NCBI GenBank assembly: GCA_947369085.1
Contig: CANBJR010000020.1
Coordinates: 1-38,671 of the forward strand
Length of the DNA stretch: 38,671 bases
Origin: an uncultured Clostridia bacterium
Lineage (GTDB): Bacteria; Bacillota; Clostridia; Oscillospirales; Acutalibacteraceae
Direction: 5' to 3'
Made by a program: the position numbers and the translations under genes. How positions within the stretch are numbered: the stretch's first letter is position 1; every line of letters starts with the position of its first letter. Below are positions 1-8,500 of the stretch, piece after piece. A model generated the notes under the pieces. That model was given only the letters and a program-made list of their open reading frames with translations. It did not search any database and was not told where the DNA came from.

Positions 1-3000
1 AAGCAGGCTTTACTGCTTCGGCTTCCTTATAAAACGGTGCAAGCTGTTCTTCGGAAACATAAACAAGCTCTCCGTAGTCGAGATCAAACAGTCCGTATTT
101 TACGAGTTCCTCCATACTCTCATATTCGCCCGACTCCACAAGCGTATTATCAATATATGTGTTAATTGCAGGGTTCACAAGGTCTACGGCGACCTGAATT
201 TCGTGCTTTTCATCCTCAGTTGTGGTGTAAGCTATTTCCACTCGTGTGAGATCGCTGTAATCCGCACCTTCTTCACGGTCATACTCCCTGCGGCAAAAGT
301 CATCAATGAGCTGTTTTGCCTGCTCAATCAAAGGATTTTCCGGAACAGGAAAGTCCTCAACACGAAATCCCTGCAGCGTAGGGTCGAGATTGGAAACAAA
401 GTCCTGTGAAATTGTCTGCCCGTCCTTATCCCGATACAGCACAATGTTCATCGGGACGCCGTAACGGTTTTCTTCTTGTATATCCTTAACAAACTGATAT
501 TCGCTGGTATATTCGATGCTTTCACGCACACTGCCGTCCGTATAGAGATATTCAATTTTACCAACCGGGCGGGACTCTACGGGGTCGAGCTTTTCCTGTG
601 ATACAATCAGGCGTGTCACTCGCTCGTCATTTTCAAGCGAAGAAACTGCAACATCCAAACCTCTGTCATTCAGTAAATTAAGATATACTTCAAACTGATG
701 AGCAGGGATACCGCACATCATCATACGCTCGCCGTCAACCGTTTTATTAGCAAGATGAAGAGCAAAAGTGTCCGACATATATGCGGCGTCGTTTCCGTAA
801 AGTTCAAAGAAATCACCGACCTGATAAAACAAAATAGCTTCGGGATTTTCAGCCTTGATAGCCGAAACGGTTTGTTCTGTCGGTAAAAGGCTTTCCGATT
901 TTTCTTCGGGTAGTAACTCTTTGACCTTCAAGTGATCGTTCATCGGGTTTTCCTGCACCTTGCGATCGAAATCAGCTCTTGTTTCCTCCTTTTGAAATAA
1001 AGGGAACTGCGTGTCATATAACATCACTCTGTCATCGTCAAAAGACAAAATTTCATACTCATTTGCACCGAGATACACCTTGTCACCAAGATGGTATTCA
1101 TAATGGGCAGTATCTTGCTGCTCAGCTTCTTTTTCGGGAGGTGCGGCAGAAAGGACTTCTCTGACAGCGTTTCGCTCCTGTTGTTCTCGGCGGCGTTCTT
1201 CCTGCTTTTCAAGCCACTGTGGATAAATATCTTTTTCTTTCGGATTAAGATATCTATCCATACGAATAAGCTCTGCAATACGCTTTTCTACCTGATTCCA
1301 TTTCAAATCAATATGCGGAGCGTCAGAAGCAAGTCCCCTTGATAAGCGAATACCTTTTCCGTCGTGCTCTTCGTTAATCCCGGTACCGATAATGACCGGA
1401 TAAGAACCGCCCCAACCGTATTCATTCTTTAAAAATTCTGCATTTTCCTTTGCAGACAAGCTTTTCTGAAACTGCTCATAAATACGCATTTTGCCTTCGC
1501 TTACCCCGCTGCCTCGGCACAGAACAGCATCAATAATCTCCTGTGAAAAAGAAAAAGCAGAGGATTTTTCTTCCTCTGCCAATCCCATAAAGCTCATCTG
1601 CCCGTCTATAGACGGTAACGGCTTCATTGTATCCTGCAATTCACCAAGCAAACGCATTGCCTCAAAATGCTGTGCGATGACGCTCCAATCGTAAAAGCTC
1701 TGCTTTGTACGTGAAAGATAGCTGCCTTCCCAAAGCTGAAGCACATTCTGATAGGTTTTGTAGCCGACACGCCTATCGTCACTCAAAATGACTTCGGTGT
1801 AATCGTTATTGAATATATTCTTGATATATTCGGTACGGTCAGCATTATCGTGATTGTTCTCAAAGAATGATCGAATCTCGTCCTTTGACGCTTTTAAGTG
1901 GGGAGTTGTACCGAGAATTTCACGGATTGTATCGTCTCTGCCGAAAAGCGGCAAGCTCTTGTCCTCGTGTTCTCGGTCATAGTAATCTAAGCAAAAATCA
2001 CTTCCGCCTTCACTATCTCCTGTGCCGAGTTCCTGATATTGTTCATCTTTCGAACCCAGCTCATCATATCCTCCGCTTTCAGCTTCTCGTTCACTCCCTG
2101 CTTCTCCGCCATCTGACGCACCAGCATTTCCTCCATCTCGGTCGCTTTCTGCTCGACTTCCGATAGATGTGCTGTCAGTATGCATTTCGTCAGCAGATTG
2201 TAATACATCACCCTGCGGTGTTCTTTCAGATACCTCCTGCGCATCTGTGCGTATCTGCCCAGCGTTACCGTCGGCTGTTCCGGCAATGTCAGATTCGGCA
2301 GACTGTAATCTCCCTGTACCGTGTAAGTGATTTTGTTCATTATCAAAACTCCTTTCATCGTTTTCTTCGGCTCTATTGTAATCGGAATTTTTATTTTGAG
2401 CAATTATGCGATTTTGCTTGCTCAATGCCATAACGGTTTTTGATATTTCCGTGAGTCCCATTTCGGCAATATCGCTTGTTGCAAATCCAAGAGCATTTAA
2501 TGTTTCCTGCGTATTAAAATGGGCTGCGCCGTCAAAAAAGTCCGATTCAAATATTTCTGCGGTATTAATGCCTAAACGTGACATTATCATAAAAGCCACG
2601 CTGCCTGTAACTAAATGCTCATACAGTTTTCCTGCTTCCTCAGCGGAAAGATACTGCAAGTCGCTTCCTTCTTCGCATTTCATAAACTCTGAAAGATAAT
2701 CCTGAAGATTGTCTTCCGTGGCATTTTCGGCTGCCGATATAACAGCAGCCGCAAGATTTTCTTTGCCTTTAAGCGTACCGAAGGTGTTTTCAAGAGTATC
2801 GATAACATCAGCAGAGTATTCATCTTTCATCTGCCAAATAGGGACAGGTCGTGAATGACGGCTTTCGTGGGTATCTGAAATATCAAAATAATGTTTCAAT
2901 CTTTGACACTCACGGTTTTCGTCTGCAAAAACAGCGATACCTCTCGCACCTCTGTTGACCCAACGAACGAAATTATTATTCCAACGCTCAATTTCAAGTA

Positions 3001-3169
3001 CTGCCGTCGCGTCAGGTCGCTGTGCGTATACAAGTAGCTGCTCGTCAAATCGTAGTTTGTAGTTCATACAGGCAGAACGCAAAAACGCCTGCCAGCTTTC
3101 CGAATTAGCCACTACCGTTTTGCAAGTGCGGTCATACAGTTCTGAAATCAAATCATATTTTCTCGCCAT
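1..3169 (-). CDS. Large SNF2-helicase/DNA-methylase type protein of a conjugative element, N-terminal part (runs off left edge)
   Basis: The frame is open from an ATG at 3169, preceded by GGAGGTGTCAGAAA, to position 1, giving 1056 codons with no stop; the C-terminus lies outside the window. The start (MARKYDLISELYDRT) and the stretch around residues 415-510 (containing GYKTYQNVLQLWEGSY) match, from memory, the very large SNF2 helicase/adenine methylase proteins of Clostridiales conjugative elements. The helicase and methylase motifs themselves would lie off the edge and are not seen. Residues about 280-400 are an acidic, Gly/Ser-rich linker that coincides with a second gene in another frame. 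Residues about 775-845 resemble MutS domain I, including the sequence QVGDFFELYG. The family is thought to act on element DNA during transfer or against restriction. It is the last gene visible in the element's minus-strand run. The element-type identity is firm; the exact activity is not shown. Confidence 0.8.
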   Translation of the reverse strand, partial: MARKYDLISELYDRTCKTVVANSESWQAFLRSACMNYKLRFDEQLLVYAQRPDATAVLEIERWNNNFVRWVNRGARGIAVFADENRECQRLKHYFDISDTHESRHSRPVPIWQMKDEYSADVIDTLENTFGTLKGKENLAAAVISAAENATEDNLQDYLSEFMKCEEGSDLQYLSAEEAGKLYEHLVTGSVAFMIMSRLGINTAEIFESDFFDGAAHFNTQETLNALGFATSDIAEMGLTEISKTVMALSKQNRIIAQNKNSDYNRAEENDERSFDNEQNHLHGTGRLQSAESDIAGTADGNAGQIRTDAQEVSERTPQGDVLQSADEMHTDSTSIGSRAESDRDGGNAGASDGGEAGSEREAESGGYDELGSKDEQYQELGTGDSEGGSDFCLDYYDREHEDKSLPLFGRDDTIREILGTTPHLKASKDEIRSFFENNHDNADRTEYIKNIFNNDYTEVILSDDRRVGYKTYQNVLQLWEGSYLSRTKQSFYDWSVIAQHFEAMRLLGELQDTMKPLPSIDGQMSFMGLAEEEKSSAFSFSQEIIDAVLCRGSGVSEGKMRIYEQFQKSLSAKENAEFLKNEYGWGGSYPVIIGTGINEEHDGKGIRLSRGLASDAPHIDLKWNQVEKRIAELIRMDRYLNPKEKDIYPQWLEKQEERRREQQERNAVREVLSAAPPEKEAEQQDTAHYEYHLGDKVYLGANEYEILSFDDDRVMLYDTQFPLFQKEETRADFDRKVQENPMNDHLKVKELLPEEKSESLLPTEQTVSAIKAENPEAILFYQVGDFFELYGNDAAYMSDTFALHLANKTVDGERMMMCGIPAHQFEVYLNLLNDRGLDVAVSSLENDERVTRLIVSQEKLDPVESRPVGKIEYLYTDGSVRESIEYTSEYQFVKDIQEENRYGVPMNIVLYRDKDGQTISQDFVSNLDPTLQGFRVEDFPVPENPLIEQAKQLIDDFCRREYDREEGADYSDLTRVEIAYTTTEDEKHEIQVAVDLVNPAINTYIDNTLVESGEYESMEELVKYGLFDLDYGELVYVSEEQLAPFYKEAEAVKPA
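1987..2340 (-). CDS. tnpV: TnpV-like transposon protein, nested out of frame inside the large helicase gene
   Basis: This 117-residue product begins MNKITYTVQGDYSLPNLTLP and ends with an MNNIRNSAQEIVKAEVIF-type helix. Both ends match what I recall of the TnpV family first named in Tn4451-type clostridial transposons; the function of that family is not established. The ATG at 2340 has its own ribosome site, AAAGGAGT, eight bases upstream. A TTG start at 2403 in the same frame has no such site and was not used. The whole gene lies inside the larger reading frame, shifted by one base on the same strand, and both frames are open for all 118 codons. The alternative is that the product is not made and only the DNA is shared, but the strong ribosome site argues against that. 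Confidence 0.7.
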   Translation of the reverse strand: MNKITYTVQGDYSLPNLTLPEQPTVTLGRYAQMRRRYLKEHRRVMYYNLLTKCILTAHLSEVEQKATEMEEMLVRQMAEKQGVNEKLKAEDMMSWVRKMNNIRNSAQEIVKAEVIFA

Positions 3170-3183
3170 TTTCTGACACCTCC

Positions 3184-4272
3184 TTACCGTTCATAATCTT
3201 TGTTTTTGCCTTTCGGCTTAATCAAGCAGCCGTTTTTGTCATAGTTTTTCGGGTCAGCTCCTTTCACATTCCACCCAAACAAAGAACCGCATTTCATCGC
3301 TTCGGCTTGTGCTTTTGTAATTCCCGCTTGACGGTTAAGTTTTTCCGCCATTGACTTTACTTCACTCGGCTTTCCTGTATACGCTTTTGAACATTCAAAA
3401 TACCCGGTGCATCCTTTCCGGATGATGCCAACCTTGTTTTCAGATTCGATATATGCGTAGCAGAAATCAGGAAGCGAGCTTCTCATCGGAATAACCGAGC
3501 CGCCGTTCTTCTCTAAAAGTTCTGCAAATTGACAGATATGATAGAGTTCGCTTCCGATTTCAAAGTGATAATCGTCTATATATCTGCAAGTACGATTTGC
3601 AGTTGAACCGTCCATATAAGTTACTCGAACTTCATCTCCATCAGGAATGCGAAATTGCTCATTATATTGGCTGTCAATGAAGCGAATACCGTTTTCTGCT
3701 CGCAAAAGGTGGTCATTAAGCCAATCCTGCTTATAACAGTAGCAATAGAGGTTGTATTCGCCCTTTTTAGGATTCAACCTCATTAAATAGCTGTATTTTT
3801 CGGTATCCACTCGAACACCGTAATGATCCGCCGGGTCCCAATACCTGCCCTCGGGAGTAATGTTACAGAAACGATTAAGAGTATCTCTGTTTGATAGAAA
3901 ATTGCCTTTTTCGCGTAGAGAATTTATTACATTGTCAAACTCTTCTTTAAACTCATCCGTCTTTAAATCACTCCTGAAATTATTCCAGGAGGAGAAAAAG
4001 CCTTTTCCGCTGCTGTCCATATCCGCCCTGAGATATCCGATTAAACCTGTCTGCATTGATATCTGCTGACTTTGAGCAAAAGTGTACTTCTGCTCAACCT
4101 GCTTTATCGGCCGCACAGAAAAGTCTGCAAGTTTGTGTACCTTTTCCGCTGTAGCGTCATACTCTGTTTCGGAGAGATACGAATATGAGGCAAGAAATTC
4201 ATCCTTACTCAAATTCCAAAAATCAATCATCTTTTCTGTATCGTTTTCAAACGACGGTATTTCTTTAGTCAT
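3184..4272 (-). CDS. Conserved conjugative-element protein of unknown function
   Basis: The product is 362 residues with no signal peptide or membrane segment, so it is probably cytoplasmic. The middle (about residues 78-200) contains YLRADMDSSGKGFFSSWNNF and a tyrosine-rich stretch with LNPKKGEYNLYCYCYK, which resembles a domain I remember from accessory proteins of Clostridiales integrative elements, though I cannot name a characterised function. The C-terminus is basic. The ATG at 4272 follows GAGGGTGAATAAC. It lies 6 bases after the preceding gene and 14 bases before the large helicase gene, so the three are probably co-transcribed. It could be an antirestriction or DNA-processing accessory, but nothing in the sequence proves that. 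Confidence 0.65.
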   Translation of the reverse strand: MTKEIPSFENDTEKMIDFWNLSKDEFLASYSYLSETEYDATAEKVHKLADFSVRPIKQVEQKYTFAQSQQISMQTGLIGYLRADMDSSGKGFFSSWNNFRSDLKTDEFKEEFDNVINSLREKGNFLSNRDTLNRFCNITPEGRYWDPADHYGVRVDTEKYSYLMRLNPKKGEYNLYCYCYKQDWLNDHLLRAENGIRFIDSQYNEQFRIPDGDEVRVTYMDGSTANRTCRYIDDYHFEIGSELYHICQFAELLEKNGGSVIPMRSSLPDFCYAYIESENKVGIIRKGCTGYFECSKAYTGKPSEVKSMAEKLNRQAGITKAQAEAMKCGSLFGWNVKGADPKNYDKNGCLIKPKGKNKDYER

Positions 4273-4278
4273 TGTTAT

Positions 4279-4842
4279 TCACCCTCTTTCTTGCTGTGTT
4301 CGTTGTTTCTGTTTCGTAATAGGAAAGCCGTAGACCTTGGCGATATCGTCACCGAGCCGTCTTGTTACCCTCGTAATATCCGCCCTTGTTGCTGTGCCGA
4401 AGGATAGTTTGTTTTGTAAGTTTTCAACCTGAGTATCAGACACTCCATCCTTAAATACACGATAAAGATAATGATTAGTCCCATCGTGATGAATTGCATC
4501 AGCTCGTAAATCTCCGTATTTATCGACATACCATTCTGTAAAGTCGGTATCGGAATATAAACAGTCCTTGATATTGCCGGAATCTATCATCTTGTATCCG
4601 GTTACTCGACCGTTCCATAAGCCTAAATCGCCGATTACGATAATAGGCTGTGAAAGCTGAATATTTAGATTCGCTCGCTCATCATCAAGATATTCGCCGT
4701 TAATATCATACATTTTCTGATAAAGCTCAGTTTCGGACAGTTCTGGATAATCTTCCTGTAAGTTCTCACGCCAGTCATCAAGATTGAGGTCAATGTCGCT
4801 CCAGATTATATGGCGGTCAATCGCCTGATTCTTGCTGTTCAT
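4279..4842 (-). CDS. Conjugative-element protein of unknown function
   Basis: This is a 187-residue soluble, acidic protein. I chose the ATG at 4842 because GGAGG lies eight bases upstream; a GTG at 4851 in the same frame overlaps that site. The N-terminal half is rich in Asp, Glu and Leu (contains WSDIDLNLDDWRENL), and the C-terminal third has a basic helix ending in KQKQRTQQERG. The first 26 bases overlap the end of the preceding small gene, which suggests translational coupling. I do not recognise a catalytic motif. The gene order (two small proteins, this one, the 362-residue protein, the helicase) is typical of accessory modules in Clostridiales conjugative elements. Confidence 0.6.
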   Translation of the reverse strand: MNSKNQAIDRHIIWSDIDLNLDDWRENLQEDYPELSETELYQKMYDINGEYLDDERANLNIQLSQPIIVIGDLGLWNGRVTGYKMIDSGNIKDCLYSDTDFTEWYVDKYGDLRADAIHHDGTNHYLYRVFKDGVSDTQVENLQNKLSFGTATRADITRVTRRLGDDIAKVYGFPITKQKQRTQQERG

Positions 4843-5068
4843 TCCCTCCACCTCCGAGATATGAATAAAGCGTATGCGACTTGACCTCTTTTTGGAGATT
4901 CATAATAACTGTCATATCCTGAATTGTAATATTGGGAATTCCCAATATGCTTTCAATTGAAAGTGCCTGCAATGCTTTTTCGGTTTTGCAGCCTGAATCA
5001 TAAAGTTTCGCAAGTACCTTGACCTTTTGCTGTAAGGTCGTTATATCTGTCGGTTTTTTGTTAGCCAT
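4817..5068 (-). CDS. Small element protein of unknown function
   Basis: This 83-residue protein is mostly helical (MANKKPTDITTLQQKVKVLA and onward) and ends in a Gly-rich tail. The ATG at 5068 has GGAGG nine bases upstream; a TTG two codons earlier was rejected for lack of a site. The middle, with IESILGIPNITIQDMTVIMN, could be a small DNA- or protein-binding helical bundle, but I recognise no family. The Gly-rich tail is where the ribosome site of the next gene sits, so the GGGG residues may reflect selection on that GGAGGTGGAGGG sequence rather than on the protein. Confidence 0.6.
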   Translation of the reverse strand: MANKKPTDITTLQQKVKVLAKLYDSGCKTEKALQALSIESILGIPNITIQDMTVIMNLQKEVKSHTLYSYLGGGGNEQQESGD

Positions 5069-5083
5069 TATCAAAATCCTCCT

Positions 5084-5380
5084 CTAATTATTGATATTGA
5101 TTACAATAACCAAATCGCTGTCCTTATTCTTTTGAGAATTTCGAGAGACTTCAGGAAAGCAGGACTGCACTCTCTGTCTTGCTCTGCGAATGCTCTCAAA
5201 GCACGGGAGTCCTAATTCTTTATACCCTGTCATCACTTCCGCAAACGGCAGTTTCCCGGCGGGAATATATCCATAACGGTCATAATAATGCAAGGCAAGA
5301 AGCATATCATCATATCGTGATTTCGGACACACCTTGAGAATATCAAGGACTCTGCGTTCTACTGTATTTGTCTGTTCCAT
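5084..5380 (-). CDS. Small element protein of unknown function
   Basis: The product has 98 residues. A strong AGGAGG lies seven bases before the ATG. The first 60 residues look helical, with MEQTNTVERRVLDILKVCPK, a tyrosine-rich turn (ALHYYDRYGY), and then an arginine-rich helix (SIRRARQRVQ). Together these suggest a small helix-turn-helix or winged-helix DNA-binding protein. The tail is polar and hydrophobic without a membrane segment. It lies 15 bases ahead of the next small gene, so it probably heads the accessory gene run after the hairpin at 5403-5427. The DNA-binding role is only an inference from composition. Confidence 0.6.
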   Translation of the reverse strand: MEQTNTVERRVLDILKVCPKSRYDDMLLALHYYDRYGYIPAGKLPFAEVMTGYKELGLPCFESIRRARQRVQSCFPEVSRNSQKNKDSDLVIVININN

Positions 5381-5402
5381 AAAATACCTCCTGAATCAAA
5401 AT

Positions 5403-5427
5403 GGGGCGAAGCTTCACACTCCGCCCC
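5403..5427 (-). terminator. Terminator-like hairpin after the adhesin and small membrane peptide genes
   Basis: GGGGCGGAG pairs with CTTCGCCCC on the minus strand (9 bp with one G-U) around a 7-base loop, followed by a short T-rich tail, ATTTTGATT. It separates the adhesin pair from the small accessory genes. The tail is weak, so it may end transcription only partly. Confidence 0.5.
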
Positions 5428-5434
5428 AAATAAG

Positions 5435-5524
5435 TTATTTCTTTCTGTTTTTAATTTGCAGAAAAATAAAACCGCCGATAATAAAAGCGACTAATACAAT
5501 CGCAATAATTGCTTTAGGTTCCAT
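5435..5524 (-). CDS. 29-residue single-pass membrane peptide coupled to the adhesin gene
   Basis: The ATG at 5524 shares its A with the TAA stop of the adhesin gene, and the ribosome site AAAGGAGA lies inside the adhesin's last codons, the classic layout for translational coupling. The peptide starts MEPK, has one hydrophobic helix (AIIAIVLVAFIIGGFIFL) and ends with a basic tail QIKNRKK, so it should sit in the membrane with the tail inside. It follows a sortase-anchored protein, so it may help adhesin export or anchoring, but that is a guess from position. The gene is too short for most gene finders. Confidence 0.6.
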   Translation of the reverse strand: MEPKAIIAIVLVAFIIGGFIFLQIKNRKK

Positions 5525-8500
5525 TAGTCATTCTCCTTTTCTTTCTTTTTCCTCTTGAATCCGAAAATACTGCAAGTAATGATACCCGCTACGGATACGC
5601 CTGCAAGAACTGCCCATAAACCAAGATTACTGTTATCTCCTGTTTTTGGTGTTTCTCGGAGCGTGTTGTGCATTTCAACGACGGTAGTACCGCCGAGAAC
5701 AACAGTTGCGTCTTTATCGGCAGGCAATACATAGGCAGCGGAAGCGTTATCCGCTACTTCGGAAATGTGATACTCGCCGATTCTAAGGTTTTCAATCAGA
5801 ATTTCACCTTTGTCATCAGTAGTAAATGTTTCATTATAACCGCTTGGTCCGGTAATGCGGAAAGTAAAGCCCTTAACATTGCCGTCTGAAGATGTCTTAA
5901 TAATTTTGAGGTTGCCACGCATTGCTTCATTGATAAATCCAACACCTGCTTTGTTTTCAACAGTATATGTTTTATCATCGGTATCAATAAACACCTCATA
6001 TACATCTGTATCAAGGATAAACCCTTCAGGTGCTTTCGTTTCTTTCACAAAGTAGCGACCGTAGAAAAGATTCTGCATTTCATACACACCGTTTTTCTTT
6101 TTGTCAAGTGTGCCTATCAGCTTATCCTCTGCATCTAACTTTCCGTTATCGTTCGTATCCTCATACACCTCAAAGACTGCACCCTGTAAGGTGTTTTGAG
6201 GATATTCGGCATCTACCTTTGTAAGCGTAACATTTCCGCGAATATGCTTGTTTTCGATTTCCACATTGGCAACCTGTCCATCATCTTTAATCTCAACATC
6301 ATAGACTGCTTCGTTTAAAACAAAGCCTGTCGGCTGCTCAATCTCGCGAATCACCCAATGTCCGTAAGGAACTTTGTCAAAAGAAAAACTGCCGTCCTCA
6401 GCAGAAACAGCAGTCATTAAAGCGTTTTCTTTCGTAAATTCAGTTTCATCAGGCTTAAACAATCCAATCAGCGCACCGCCGAGTGCCTGCCCGTTTTCAT
6501 CAACTTTCTTACCAGATACAGAACCGTAAATCAGATTGTTTTCAATCGGACTTCCATCGTTTGCAGTAAGTTCAACCTTCGCCGTTTTCTGTCCTTCATA
6601 CTCAAAAGTTACAGGATATGTTTTGTCGTTCAGGATATAGTGGCCATCGGTAGCAAGTTCTTTAACATAATATTTTCCGAACGGCAAATCGGTTTCAAAT
6701 ACTGCTGTACCGTCTTTATTTGGGCTTACAATTTCAATCAATCCATCAGCCGGGATAGAAGTACCGCTTGCTGAAACGATTTCTTCAGCAGCAAACAATC
6801 CAAAACTGATATTTTCAATTTCGCCGTTCGCTCCTATACCGAACAGCTCGTCCGTCTCAAGCATTTTTATTAAACTGATTTCCACTTTCTGACGTTCGTT
6901 ATAAAAGGATGTGGCTGTTTCGGTCACAGATACATTCTGACCTGCATAAACAAGCTCAACCAAATGTGATTCGCTGTTTAAAACCATTCCGTAAGGTGCT
7001 TTGATTTCCTTTACCTCATATTTTCCGAGATAAAGTTCTTTGCTTTTCACAAGACCGTTTTTACCGGTTGTCACAGTGTCCACCACATCGCCTTTAGAGG
7101 CTCTAAGCGTACCGTCAGGAGTGTAAATATCTTCTGCGGCACGAATTTCATAAACTGCACCGGAAAGTCCCTGAACATCATACAGCGGCTGATAAATCGT
7201 GTCTTTGTTCTCTTCTCCGGTAACAGACACGCCAAAGAATAACTCGCCGCTTTTTTCTACCGTAATTGTACCTTTCTGCGCCATATTCGGTTTTTCAACC
7301 TTAATCACTGTAACACCGCCTTCTTCTGTTGAATTGTTCTCAGCTACATCAAAATAAACAGGAGTACTGTCGAGAACATATCCATACGGAGCCTGCACCT
7401 CAACTAACGAAAAGCCTTTTCCATACGGTAACTTTTCAGGGGTTACAAGCGTACCGTCTGCCGAAGTATAGAACGTATCAATTTCGGTAATTTCAGGATA
7501 AGTATACTTCATCTTTACAAGATTTCCGTCAGGATCATAGATTTGGAAGCCTGCACCCGCATACGGAATTGTCTTTCTGGTTTCCTTATCCTGTTTTACA
7601 ACCTTGATATAGCTTTCAAAGTTGCGGTTATTGATGATGAAACGGTAAGTCTGACCGTCCTTTGCAATGAATACATCAAAATCATCCATCAATTCACGCC
7701 CGTCCCAACCTTTAGTTTGATGAACGGTGTATGTGCCGTAAGGCATATCTTTCGTTTCACCGTATCCGTTCTCATCACAGACAATAATATCTCGTTCATC
7801 TTCATCAGCATTTTTAAAGCTTCCGGCAGATTTCAGATAAATCTCAAAAGTTGCTCCGGCTTCAGGCGTTTCAATCTGTGTATCGCCATTGTCGGTATGC
7901 TTAATGATACTGATATTGCCTTTAATAACATCTTCTGTTACGTCATTGGAAGTAAGGTTATGTTCTACGGTATAAAGCTTCGGATCTGCTCCGACCTTAT
8001 GCACCGTATCATCAAGCAAGTAACCCTCACTTGGTGCAAGCTCACGGATAGTCCAGTCGGTATCACAGACATACTCTTTTGTAGTGAATTGACCGTTTAC
8101 ATCGGTGTAGTATTCATCAATAAGCTGTTCGCCTTTATAAATACCGTATTTTGCTCCGGCAAGGGTAGCGTTGCCTTGCGGCTGTCCCTTTTCAGAGTCG
8201 CTCTTAGTAACAGTTACCGCAAACTTTTTCAGAACATTGGTAAAGCTGCGGGTTGTAACTTCGTTCCATTTTATCGGTGTGTTCTGTGCTTTTGGAATAA
8301 CGTATCGAATAGCGGTATTCACTTCTTCGACTACATACGGGGAAGAACCGCTAATAAGCACATCATCAAAGGTTGCAATACCTTTTGCGTTTGTAACTGC
8401 ATATTCATCAACTGCTATTCCTGCAAGAGAAGTACCGTAGAGGTGGAATGTTACACCCTCAACAAAGTTATCTTCAGAGGACTTAATAACCTGTAAATCG

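Noticed and set aside
7543..8496. 317-codon open frame on the plus strand inside the adhesin gene
   Set aside because: It is antisense to SpaA/Cna-B repeats, has no ribosome site, and its product is Cys/Phe-rich sequence of no recognisable family; the minus-strand gene explains the DNA.
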